This document shows positions 24,153 to 36,335 of a stretch of DNA of 64,000 nucleotides, in pieces. The translations under genes were made by a program, and so were the position numbers. The notes under the pieces are model-generated. The model had not been told where the DNA came from. It ran no database searches and worked only from the letters and a program-made list of their open reading frames with translations. Source of the DNA: Neelides folsomi (Eukaryota > Arthropoda > Collembola > Neelipleona > Neelidae); contig JAQGBZ010000012.1 of assembly GCA_034687125.1 (NCBI GenBank), forward strand, positions 248,001 to 312,000, in the 5' to 3' direction. The stretch's first letter is position 1. Every line of letters begins with the position of its first letter.

Positions 24153-27100
24153 ATTTGGCCACATTTCTTCATTCGCAAATGATCCAAAAGCCATTGAAAC
24201 GAAGTGAAGAGAAATAATCTCCACTGCTGAGTCAATCTTTAATTCACGGTCAAAGTTTTTCCATAAATTTCGATTAACCGGGAGTTTTATTTGTGTTTTG
24301 ATAGATTCGATATGGTGATTCTTTAAAACCCAATAAGTAGGAAAATCTTAGATTTCTCGTTTATTAAATATTAATTATTTTATATACATTTCATTTCACT
24401 AAATATGTAATTGAAAACTGCAATTGAATAATATTCAAGTAATTTCGTACTATTGCCTATAAAAAATATCCCAGTTCTACATTACTTTGATTTCAGCATA
24501 AATTACAAAGGAAAATTACTTAAAATATAATCCAGTATTATTTATTCTCATACGAGATGTTAAAGCTTTTAATATTAATTAACAATTAATAAAGAAATTA
24601 CTAATAGTTTAGCCAAAGCATCTTTAGAATTCAAAATCCAACTTTAGTTTTACGATAATTTAGCGTCAAAAGTGAAATCATAGCAAAATACTGTAATTTA
24701 TCAACAAAGAACTACAACAAATTGTCAATTTATAATGATGGAATTCGCTATTAACTTTTTGGAAAACATTTTAACATTCTATTATGAAACCAACTCTTCT
24801 ATACAAGTAAAATAATATCAAATGCATTAATTTATTCACAAATGATCAAACGTTAATCCTAACCTTTATCTCATAATTATTCCTACGTTCTTACGTTGTT
24901 AATTAAACTGACTGGAATCAGGGAAGTCAGATGACCCATTGGACAGGGACAATGGAAAGCCGTGCATTAATGGGTCTGGGAATTTTATTGTTAAATATAC
25001 TAAAACACGTATAGCCAAATGATCTTTTTCAATCTTTGTTTTTATTGAATATTCCAAAAAATGTTATTAAGAATTACACACTACTATTTACATATTGTAG
25101 GCCGTTATATGGCCTTGTTTACTAATAAGGAATTTATGGGAAAGAAAGAGTGATTCTCCTAAAACTCGAGTCAGGAGAATTTAAAATATAATCGTTAGTT
25201 ATAGTTGGTTATTGTTTAGTAAAAAATTTAATCGAAACTTGGAAAACATTTTTTAAACTTTAAAAAGGTAGTCTCGAAATTTATTTTGTTACTTTATTAA
25301 ATAAATCTTTTATATTTTATAAAATTGCTTTGTTCAAAGTTAAATATTTTTCCTACGCTATGTTTGTTCTAATAGATTTTTGATTTGTGGTAAAATAGAA
25401 TTTAATACAAATAATGATTTTAGACGAATATGAACTTTAACTATGTTAATAATCACGTGCGATGGTGCGATATTTTATTGTAATCAAGTCAAAATTAATA
25501 TTCAAATGCGTTCATTTGATCATTTTATTAACTTTGATTTGAGAATTACTATCCATGTGAAACTAACAATAAGTATTTTTAGTCTTATAAAAATGTCATC
25601 TTATAACAATTTTTAGAAATAACTTTGCACACATCACGTCGCTTTATAATAATTATTTGAATTATTTCTTTTATATTATTATTTATTTCCTAATTGAGTG
25701 AATCAAAGAATGCCTCAAGTTCATGTTAAATTATGAAAATTGTCAAAGAACGGACAATTTATATTCATGCAATATGTAATGGTTATCTCAAGAGACAAAA
25801 GGCACATCACAGAATGATTGTAACCATAAAGTACCTTTGCCAATAATAATTATAAGTAGCCTTAAATAATGGGATTGAATTTAATTGACGCCACAAGTCA
25901 CTAAGCCGTCTGCACGACGGGATGTAGTATTAAAAATACTTTATGTTTAATGTAAAACCAATCACATAATGATATCTTTTATTAACTAATAAAAAGTCAA
26001 CAAAATGATTATTGACATTAAAATCTGACCTGATTTTATCATAGACTCAAGACAAATACAACATTTGCTTATCTTATGGTTAGATTACAAATTAATTAAA
26101 CATGTTTCATGCTCATCGTTTCAAAAATATGATTTGTCATCGTAATCTCGTTTCATCGTTTTATTCTCCAATCGCCCTTGGTCGATAATCCTTTCTCAAA
26201 ACATTCTCCTCATCTAACACCATTTTTAATGAATTAATGAAAGATACAAAAATAGATTATTGCAACCTTAAGCAAATTGATTAAAAAGCTTTATATTAAA
26301 CTTTCCTCATTCATCAAATAAAAATAGAACGCTTAGATTTATGCATTATACTTTTTTATTGTACTCACTAACATCAATCAAATACTCGGATCATATTCAT
26401 CATGTGCAAGTTTAAAGTTCCAAATGGAAACTATAAGAGCGATATTTCAGCACGTGTCCCAATTATGACTTCGTTTTTAGGGCAATGAAGTGTCATTTTA
26501 TAAATTCTGTTAACTTTCAAGGATCAATCATTGTTCGAACTTGTGACCAATTATTTTTTGTTACAAGTTTTATAAATCTACTTAAAAAATTTAATTTGAC
26601 CAAATTTTGTTAAATGACAAGATAGGTCAATGGTAAAAATTCTTCAAAATGGTACTATGAATGTATTACATACCTATTAATTATTATTAATGTAGTAAAA
26701 CATAATTCAAAGTATTGGATTGAGGGTCACATGCAAAGATGTGTTTAGTGAGGTCATGATCGTCATCATGATCTCAAAGGTCACACGTGTATCATGATTT
26801 TAGAGTAAAATCTGAAACTTGAGGCAAAATAGGAAAAACTCTCGACTTTATAAGGTTTCAGAGTGCATTTGGCCAAGGATAAAATAGCAAAAGAGATCAT
26901 ATTTACTTTACTTGAAAAATTTCGTAGAGAGTATTGTGTTCATGTATTATATCGAGCAGTCGTTCAACCTTCTTCCGTCCTCATGAAAAATGCTTTATCT
27001 TTATCCTACGTTTATAAATCATGTTATAGTTAATATATGAAACATATATTGCCATTTCGATCCTATTGTTTCAATTTTAATCTGTCTCATCAACCCATAC

Positions 27101-30100
27101 AAAGATAGCTCAAATTCCCTTCACCGAAGATTAATTTTCTGCTCTCTTGTACACTTGTATTATTAATCCTTTATCCATTTATTATTTTATGTAACATAAT
27201 GATAATAATGAATATAGTGGTCGCATAACAGTATAGCCATTATTGATGTTGTATGTATACAGGCTCATACATACACCATTCAGTTCAACATTATTGTTTA
27301 CTCTAGGTTGTTATTTATATTTTGCCTAAAATCATGAAATCATCATCACATGAATCAATAAAAAGTAGATTTTATTTATTTAATGTTTTTAATTATATAA
27401 AATTAATTAATTTCATCGATTTTTACAATTTTATAGATGAACAAAATTATGAGGGAATTTATGGTTAGTTCCTTATATGATAATCATTTCAAAGTTAATT
27501 GAAAGGAAGTGAACAGAATGCACAGAATTAGCTTCCACGGGTGGGCCAATTGTTAATTCAAAGAGCTTACAGCGATTTAATTGAGAAATGCGGATTTAAT
27601 TAAAGATAGAAACATCACCCTATTAGATTGAAAGTGTCTGTAAGTATAGCGCATTTCTAGTCAGTTCTAAATTGATGTAAAATCTATTGCTCTATGAAGG
27701 CGTGAAAAATAATAAAATTGAATAAACTTATTTATTACAATTATAAGTAATATTTCGTTTAAAGAAAGATTTGATTTAACTCAAGGCAATCGTATTGAGA
27801 TGTCGATTGATGATAAACTTGCTAAAGAGACAAATTTATTTCCTAATCATGATCCGAAAAGCTCTGAGGGGGGATATCATTAGACGTGATTAGCAGGATG
27901 ATGAATCGAATATTGGCTTCTGCACTCCTCCTTGTTTCTGACCCTTGACTTGGCCATTTAAGAATTGCATGATGGAATAGTCCCTATATAAAATTCCGCA
28001 AGTGACCATGTAAGTGTCAGGAGGTTTAAAGTGTTTATTTATCTTTCTTTCTTTCCTCACCCCAGGAATCTCTCAGGTTCAAAAGTGTGAGCCTTCTGAA
28101 AAGGATAAGGAAGGCTGACTGTGCAAACAATGTTTGATGGGCAGGTTTAGCAAATAATAATGTAACTACATAGAGGTGTGTATGATAATGTTGGACAATA
28201 TCTCAAAACCACACGGTCTCCATTTGCACGAGCATTTAGAAACAATATAGGACTGGATTTGATTATGAGGGCTGGCTGTCAGGTTGTCTCAACTCAACTC
28301 CCATCGTTTATCGCGACGTAAATGGGAGTTGAATTAAGAACCGACTTGGCCTTTAGGCAGCTCACTAAAGACACACGAGAGAGATAAGACTGAAGGCATC
28401 CAAGCGGAGTCAAAGTCTTTATTATTATGACTTGAGCAAAATATAAATATCAGGCTTCCACACGTAGGAGTGAAAACCAAACAATGAAAAGATTGTAAAC
28501 TTCATAACTTCAAACCTTGATTTGGTGAGTGAAATACACAAGGATTTTTTGAGCTCGATCGAAGAGCAATATATTCAATATCCATTTATCCATTAAGATG
28601 GGCTTTCATGGGAAGTATCAAATAAATTATTACATTATTAGTGTACAATATCATAGTTTTGAAAGTGAGAACGAAGCTAATAGAGGCTCAAGTTTGAACA
28701 TTTGTTTGCTTTGATGATTAAGTGACTTTGGGGTTTCTGCATAAATTTTTTCCTCTTCTCATTTTGCTTATTATTGGTCATTCTTTGGTTTTCATTCTGA
28801 TTCGAACCAAAATGGCTGTGAAATATTGTTAAGCTTTAACAATTAACTATATGGAATTTAAACAACAGTTAACTTGAATATTTTATGCATTGAGAGCAAA
28901 TCACAATTCATTTTGATTAAAGTTTAATAGTTATTTGATCTTTGCAAACAAGTACTGATGAAATTTTGAAACTAAAGGGGATTTAAATTATTTATCCTCA
29001 ACCCACCTAACAATAAATTTCATTAAAAGTCTTCTACTCCTTTCATTAATTAGCGTCTAACACTTTGCGGTTAATAAGTCGTCAATAAATAAATACTTTC
29101 CTTGACTTTCTTCCAAGAACTCTCAACCACGCTTTGGGATAAATTATAAGCATGAACGACTTATATGGATTGAGCATGCTAAACTTCATTGAGAAAATTA
29201 TAACCGATCGAAAAAATTGAATCATCATTGATAAAGATCGCAAATCACCTTAAATAGCTAATCTGAACAAGCTTAGTGTTTATTTCAAGTTACATATTGT
29301 TTATCAAGAGTTGTCAGTGTATCGCAATGAGAAAATGGCTTCAATAAATATGTGTTTTCATATTGAAGCCAAAATGTCAATGAATTGGCAAGCATAAAAG
29401 GGATTGGCAATGAAATTAAATATTTCCCTGCCTAGTGAATACTTTGCCATTTTGATATTTGCATAAGTAATCAAGAGCACATGAGACCCTGCATATTTCA
29501 CTCCTTCAAACAAAATTATTATCCATTGTTTTAATCAATTGATCAACATTGAATGTGCGGAATTAATTTACAGTTAAAGTTCGCTGATTTAAACAACAAG
29601 TTCTACATAAGGGCGTGAATTAAATAATACTAATGAATCTCCTGTTTGCACTATAATATATATGACATTGATCTGTTTAAGTTATATATTATACTCATTC
29701 GTAATTAATCCTTTCAACCGTGTAATACAAATATTATATTTCAATCAACTCTTTGTCAGCTCGATTGGAATTGGAATCAAAATGCTGATGCGGATTTATT
29801 TGTTCAATTCTAATAATTAGTTCAATTTCTGTAATTACGTATTTGTAGTTTACTTTACAATGCTTTATTTTGAATGCGAGTAAGTAAATAATATCTTATG
29901 TAACAGTAGTTAAATTATTAATTACAAATGACTAATTTTCTCTCTATTAAAAATATTTTTATATTCTCATTGTTGAATTTTCACAATAGACTAACATTAA
30001 GAAAACTGAGAACTATAGGTCCTGTTTAAAAGAATAAAAGTGAGACATTAATCTCGTGACATGGCATGTAATTGTGTATTTAAAACGCATTGTTATGCGA

Positions 30101-31150
30101 ATTGAGAACATCATGACCCTTCTGATCTCTTTATACCTTGTAGCATAAATTATTTATTACGATTCCTCCCTGAAGGTCAAAGGAAGGAAGGAACTGCTTT
30201 GCATTTGTTTCCTCGCCTCGAAAAATTAAATCTGTCATTGAACTTCGACTTTCAAAAGATGCAATAAACCTTTTTTGAATGTTAATAAAAACTTTATTGA
30301 GCCTTAATAAGACCTTTTAATCACTCACAGCAAAGAGTTTAAATGGAAAGAACTGTCTTAATTAAATAAGGTTACCTAAATTGGCATTTTACGAGATATC
30401 AACATGATCATTAAGGAATGATATCGTTAATAATAAATTTTTTAATGTAAAGTTATATGCAAATATCCATCAATCATCATTCTCATACAAACTATATGAT
30501 TTTGAATCGATCTCGGAAGGAATTAAAATGAAAGAATACAAAAGGCGTTTTCTTGAGTTCCAAGGAGGCATTTAAAACCTTTTCACTCCAATGGCTCTAT
30601 TTGGGAATGAATAAAAGAATTTAATCAACACATTTGGTCTTCCGCAAGTCTAATTATCTTTTCGTCCAAGATTTAAATATGTTTATAAGTAGTCGTTATA
30701 TTGTGGTGAATGCGAGAGGGGCCATTGTGTAACTTCCTCATCATTTTATTTAGGGAGGACCAAAAAGAGACAGCGATTGCCTCGCAATCATTCTCCCTTG
30801 GAGATGATAAAGAGCCTTTGAGGCTATCCCTCTCATCCACACCGACCACTGACGAAGAATGTGAGGGACTCTGCGAATCTCACGAACTTTGATGGGGGAG
30901 GATAAAAATCCCTACCTAAGTACATTCATAATACATGCTGTACAGACAAATATGCTGTATACATTTAATATTCTTCAGTAACATCGTTAGCAAAGGCCTA
31001 TGCATCATTGTTGGGGGAGATTGAATTTACTTTCGCTAGCAGCCCATTTGAGCCATATAGTTAGAGTTAGTTAAAATTGCAATTCCTATATTTCTCTCAT
31101 CGGGTGTGTCACACTTCCTAATCCACAAGGTCGGAATTCGGGGAGAACTT
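24153..31150. other. 7-kb AT-rich spacer, no gene seen
   Basis: The first 440 bases are the probable 3' UTR of the kinase gene (AATAAA at 24588-24593). The rest is AT-rich with stops in all frames and has no open frame worth calling; one 60-codon frame at 30710-30892 lies just upstream of the next promoter and resembles nothing known to me. The spacing suggests intergenic and regulatory sequence only. Confidence 0.45.
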
Positions 31151-31158
31151 TATAAAAG
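31151..31158 (+). promoter_or_regulatory. TATA box (TATAAAAG) of the unknown secreted-protein gene
   Basis: A textbook TATAAAAG lies 130 bases before the start codon at 31281. About 25-30 bases downstream, around 31175-31185, is TCATTTGAGTCTCAATT, where initiator-like TCA words could mark the start of transcription. It is partly overlapped by an inverted repeat at 31154-31173. Confidence 0.6.
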
Positions 31159-31173
31159 GAGGAACCTCCTTTT
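31154..31173. repeat. 20-bp inverted repeat overlapping the TATA box
   Basis: The arms AAAAGGAGG and CCTCCTTTT (31154-31162 and 31165-31173) are perfect reverse complements with a 2-base AA spacer. The left arm shares its first bases with the TATA box. Its position between TATA and the predicted transcription start suggests a dimeric factor site or chance; it is too early to form a large hairpin in the mRNA leader. Confidence 0.6.
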
Positions 31174-31280
31174 CATTTGAGTCTCAATTGCCGAGACGAG
31201 CTCAAATTTCTTGCGCGTCCCTTTGTGGAAGTCGTCTTTATATTTTAATTGTAATTATAAGGTGTGCCATAATTTTCACC

Positions 31281-34200
31281 ATGAGTCTCTGTGTGGTGTC
31301 CTCGTCCCTTTTGCTCCTCTTCCTCTCCATGTGTTCGGCTCAAAGTGGTGTGTTGCATGGACCCTCGCTCCAGACCGAGGACTTGAGAAATATTGATAGT
31401 ATTGTCGCCTCGGGATTCCCAATCTTCCCCAAAGGATTTACCGTCCATGGAGGTGTTTCAAAAGTTTCTACCATTTCTAAACCATTAATCATTTCCTTAA
31501 ATTAGTTCGTATGAAAAATTAAAGAATCCTTAATTACATTTACTATTATGTATTTTTTGTATGATGATAATGAAGATTATTTATAATACAAGACCATGAA
31601 TTCCCAATGCAAAGTCGTTCATTTTTACATTTTACCTTCATGAGATTCATGACATTAATGTCATTTTTTAGTTTGCTGACAATGAGTGATTATTTTCAAT
31701 ATTTTGATGCCAAGTTTGTATTTATTACAAGTTTACATCTTTTACTAACTATCCTATGTAAATACATAGAGTACATGCATACAGATACATACAAATAATA
31801 TATCTTACATTGTGCCACTATATCTCACTACAAAATAGGATCAATGTAGAAACCGTATAACATATTTAGGTGTGAAATGTTAGGTAACGATCAATTTCAT
31901 AGTTCGCTTTGAAAATTAAACCATTTTGAATGTGGGTCTTCTTGAGAACCTTGCCAGTGAAAAGTGAAATACCTTGCGAAAAGTTTATTGTTGTTGGAAG
32001 TAAATCAATATATGAAATGACTCAATTTTCTTGAGTATTTTTGTGGTTTTCCATTGTAAAGCTAATAAAAGCTTCTTTGGTTGGAAATAGTATTTTGTAA
32101 CTCGAGATTTGTAATGCCATCAAATACGAGATACTCGTACACTCTGATTCAGTTGTTCAGTTAAATGATTTTTTATTCTAGTAAATATCAGTACATTTCT
32201 TCTTTGAGGTCCATTCTGTATTTTATTCCATTGTTTGATATTTGATAGAATGGATCAAATTATCTAAAAAGGTGAATTCCTTTTGTAAAGTAGTCAGTAT
32301 TGATATTGCCAGGCAGTTTGAGGAGATTGGCTCTGTTGGTAGCTCTGGGGTTCTTTACTTTGGTCGGTCGCTTTTCCATTCATTGGGCAAAACACATTTA
32401 TTAAACGGTTCTAACCAAAGATGAGTTTCTGACAGTAATTCTCATCAGTGACAGGAGACACGGATGGACCAAATAGCCATTTTAATTCAAGACACAATAA
32501 TAGAAATACCGCGACGATCAAATATCAGATACGGATCCGGTCAAATGTCTTTTTTGGTATCATTAACTTGTGAGAGTGAGGATCATCCATTGTGCAAACT
32601 AACGTATTTATTCTTCATACATGAAAGGAACCAGGCTTATAAAGCAAGTAGTACACGTGTAAAATGATGAGATTATTGCAGGGCAAATTGATGGTCTTGG
32701 CAAATTCCCCTGCAACGTCTCTGAGTGAGAGACAATGAATAAACACTGGCTTTTACCAATCTTCCCTTATTATTATTTAATCTCTATATGTAATGAAGGC
32801 GCCTCTTTGAAACTCTCACTACTGTTTTAATAACAATTTAGGAAACCGCCCAATCATTGTCAAAATGAAGGACCCGTCAGGACTACGAGAGATGCCGAAA
32901 GTGAGCTATTATAGGTATGGTATAATTAGATAAGTATATTAATGAACAATTTTCTACTTATTTTTTGCCCAAAACTCCGATTGACTGACTGATTAATGAT
33001 TGTACAGGCTTATGTAAATTATTTGTAATTTGCTCCTCTACTAACTGTGTCAAGTGTACGGGGAAGCTTAATGAACTCTCTCCCATTAAGATTTTCCCAA
33101 GCTATTGGCAAGAACTATTCACTAATGCAAGCCCAATGTAAATAATAAGACGAACTTTAATATTCCCTGCGTATTTATTTACTAACGCGTTCAACCCGAT
33201 TTCAAATACTTATGAGCTAAGCATTCTGGCGAAAATCAATTTCACGGTTTTCGCTATGCACAAATCCCAAACTCAAACAATCCCAAACAAGTTTACAAAA
33301 TCTGAAAATAATAATTGCCTTTCCTAATATGAAAGTATCGATTCGGAAATTGAATTTTCTCAGCTTTAATTAAATTGTTCCACATTCATGAAATCCATTA
33401 GAAGTATTAATTGCTTCTACTTAAAAAGCTTAAAATAAAGTAAAGAGTATTTACAAAGTTTCGTATAAATTCAGATTTTTAGTTTAAAAGAAGATTCTAT
33501 CGTATATTAAATATTTTATCAAACTATTAATGGAAAGTTTGCATTGTAATACAAAGTGCAAATAAAAAGTTGGAAATATATTATTTGTATTCTCATGAAT
33601 CTTCTCGGTATTATGCTTTGCGCTTGCTTCATAATGCTCAATTTTGATTTTCCTCAAAATTCCATCAATTGAGTGATTGGGAGAGTAATCTTGTGAATAT
33701 TAGATTATGGGAGGATAAATGAAAATCCAAATTGTGTTCCGTCAAGGGGAGAATAAAAGCACATGTATTAACTGGGACTTTGAGGAAATCCGGACTTTCC
33801 TCCCTTTTCCTAACTTTTTATCAAGAGGGAATAAACAAGGAAACTCAATTTCCCATAATCAAATTGCTAAAGATGGGCTGTCGAATAAGAGAGTGTGATG
33901 ATAAAAAGGCAGGGGGTATCCTGGGAGTGATGGGCGAGTACGAGGTTGGAGATGAGGGAGATATTAATAGATTGCCCTTTGGCATTTCCAGAGATTTGCC
34001 CCAGTTGGTGATTCCAGATGGATTCGAAGGCATTGCTTCCTCCTCGTTCCTCCTGGGAACTCCGATTCCGCCGGCCTCATTTCCGAATCATGTTTCTCCC
34101 AGCTATCCCGTTTTCCAGTTTCGCCCCGCAAATTACAACACATTCAATCGGAGATCAAATTTCCAACCGCAGCAGCCACCAAAAAACCAAGCTGAGTTTG

Positions 34201-34564
34201 CCGCCCCGTCGATCCGATCAGAAAATTCCCTGAGTCCGTTCAATCATTTTCGGAGTTCTGACAATGAGATTGAGGACCATGGGCTCAGGACGAACCCCAT
34301 CGTCCTCGAGACTTCAAACTACGAATCAACCCTTCCGGCCGAGCTGAGGAATCCATTCTATAGGTGACGACGTTAATTGTATGAAATATGCAGGATCATC
34401 ATGAATGTCACTTGTTAATTCCGTGCAGCAATCCGTATTTGGCAGCCCGTCTTGCCCAGGCTTCGCTCCCCATCTACGGAGAAACTGTCGTCGATAAGTG
34501 GGACACGAACAAAATCCAGAGGGGCAGAGTTTACGATCTCCTCTCCGGTGCGGGACTCATTTAA
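31281..34564 (+). CDS. Unrecognised small secreted protein, 4 exons
   Basis: I do not recognise the family. Exons: 31281-31452, 32842-32914, 33992-34363, 34429-34564; all joins are GT..AG and in phase, giving 250 aa. Residues 1-20 are a strong signal peptide (Leu-rich core, ending MCSAQ). The mature part has no Cys, no transmembrane helix and no repeat. Exon 2 is basic (IIVKMKDPSGLREMPK). Exon 3 is rich in Pro, Ser, Asn and Phe, with one dibasic RR in NTFNRRSNF. Exon 4 encodes a 45-residue, possibly folded end with KWDTNKIQRGRVYDLLSGAGLI. The layout fits a structural, cuticular or peptide-precursor-like secreted protein, which is only inference. Support for the gene: TATA box at 31151, signal peptide, four consistent splice junctions, and AATAAA at 34710-34715, 146 bases after the stop. 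The open frame before 33992 belongs to the intron. Confidence 0.7.
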
Positions 34565-36335
34565 AGAAACTCAATTCCAACTCCTCCAAACCCATTATTA
34601 TTTATTCACAACTATAAAGTGCTAAATTATATAGTTAACTGTCTCTTCGTTCAATCTATATATTTTCTCCCTCCGTATGTGAAGGAGATGAGTATGGAGA
34701 AAATGGAGCAATAAAGCGATACAATCGATAAAAGCTCTTCTTCTTTCCGAAGATTCACTTCCAATCTTATTTGCCCTTATAAATGCATTTCAAACATTCA
34801 CTTGTGATAAAAAGATGAAAGGCTCAAAAGTTGAAGCATAAACATAGAAATATCTAATATGCATATTACTACATGAGTGAATCCAATATACCGATGTATA
34901 GGCTCCTAATATCACTACAAAGATCCAATATCTCCGATCATTAATAAAAGTTACTTCTCCGCCTGCTATTTACAAGTCACACGTTAATGGAAGCAATTTC
35001 AGGAGCAAATCCATGGGTGGAAATAATTTAACTCTGAGTATTTGTATCCTACATTCTATTTTACTACAAACGACCAACATGCTAAATACACAGCCACGTA
35101 AATATAAAAATTTATGGCAAAAGTTTGCCTGCTAACGAGCCACCTACCATTTTTCTTTTAGATCCTTCATGATAACATGGATGAAAGGATTCAAATCAGA
35201 TTCACCATTCCCACAAAATCCCCCAAGCTCGTGAAATTGAAAAACCCCAAAGTTTTTTTTCCTGATCTTGAGTCCGAAGATAGGTAAGAAGTAAAAGGGG
35301 GCCTTGTGACTCCTCATTACTGTCATTACAATTAAGGGGGAACTTTCCTTGAAATGACTCTTATTGAAAGAGTTAAAGAGCCCAAGCCCCGCCTTCTCAT
35401 TATGAAAATTGAGAATGATGAAAGAGCAAAAGTCTTCGTTTTGACATTAAAGGAACAACGTGAGAATCACTTCCACTTGGGAGAGAATAATAGAAATAGT
35501 GAATACGTAGCAAATGTGAATAGTAACAAATGTGCATGGGCATCCAGGCAGGTAAGTGACATGTCTCGAGAGAATCTCTTGTATAAAAATAGTAGCGAAA
35601 GATGGAAGCGATAAGAATCCAAATGAGAGGATTCTGCGTCGCCTTGCTTAATATACAATTGCATATTTCACGTATGTAATCTAATGGTCCTCTCGCTTTT
35701 GTCATATAACTCCAATGTTCATCTCTCCAATGTTCATCTGTGCTTGGATATTAACTATTTAGTATATCTCAAGTTCATCTCCAACCTTTGTCATTTCCTA
35801 ATTGGAAATTGAAGGTTGAAAGGGAAAAGTTTAAACAATTTAAAACTTTGAGTAAAACATGAATAAAAGCTCAAAATTTTACTAAAGGTTGAAAGCGAGT
35901 TTCCTCATGAAAACAAACTTTGATTGGAGGTTGGTTGTTGAAGATGAAGATGTGTTCAAAGGAATGACGCGAGGTCCGGACAAGTACTTACGAGGGAAAT
36001 GGGAGAAACGGAAATTGGCAAGTATGAGATATCATAACAAGAGACATCCTGGCGGTTCGCTGCCCGTACGGTGAAAAAGTTTTAATGAGGAGGAAGGGGA
36101 AGCTCCTGAGCATAATAGGACGTTCAATTCACTCTCGCTCTATCTCCCTCTCTCAGGCATTTGTCTTGCGCTAGGCGGAGTTCGGTTCGGGAATTTGGTA
36201 TTTTCGGCGCACAAATTTTGTAGGATTTCACGGGAGTGAAACCCTAGAAAATCGATCCAGGTCGAGTTCAGTTCTCCCCACCATCTTGGTCGGGCATGGA
36301 GTGCTGGAGGAGCCGTGACATTCGGAATCAGTGAC
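34565..36335. other. Spacer: 3' UTR of the secreted-protein gene and ADAM promoter region
   Basis: An AATAAA at 34710-34715 probably ends the upstream transcript. Frames at 35354-35614 (plus) and 35400-35705 (minus) overlap each other and look random. The last 250 bases, less AT-rich, should contain the promoter and 5' UTR of the ADAM gene; no clear TATA box is visible. Confidence 0.4.

Noticed and set aside
33732-33991. Longer N-terminal part of the open frame leading into exon 3 of the secreted-protein gene
   Set aside because: Exon 2 joins in phase at the TTTCCAG acceptor at 33991; the upstream part is intron that happens to be open.
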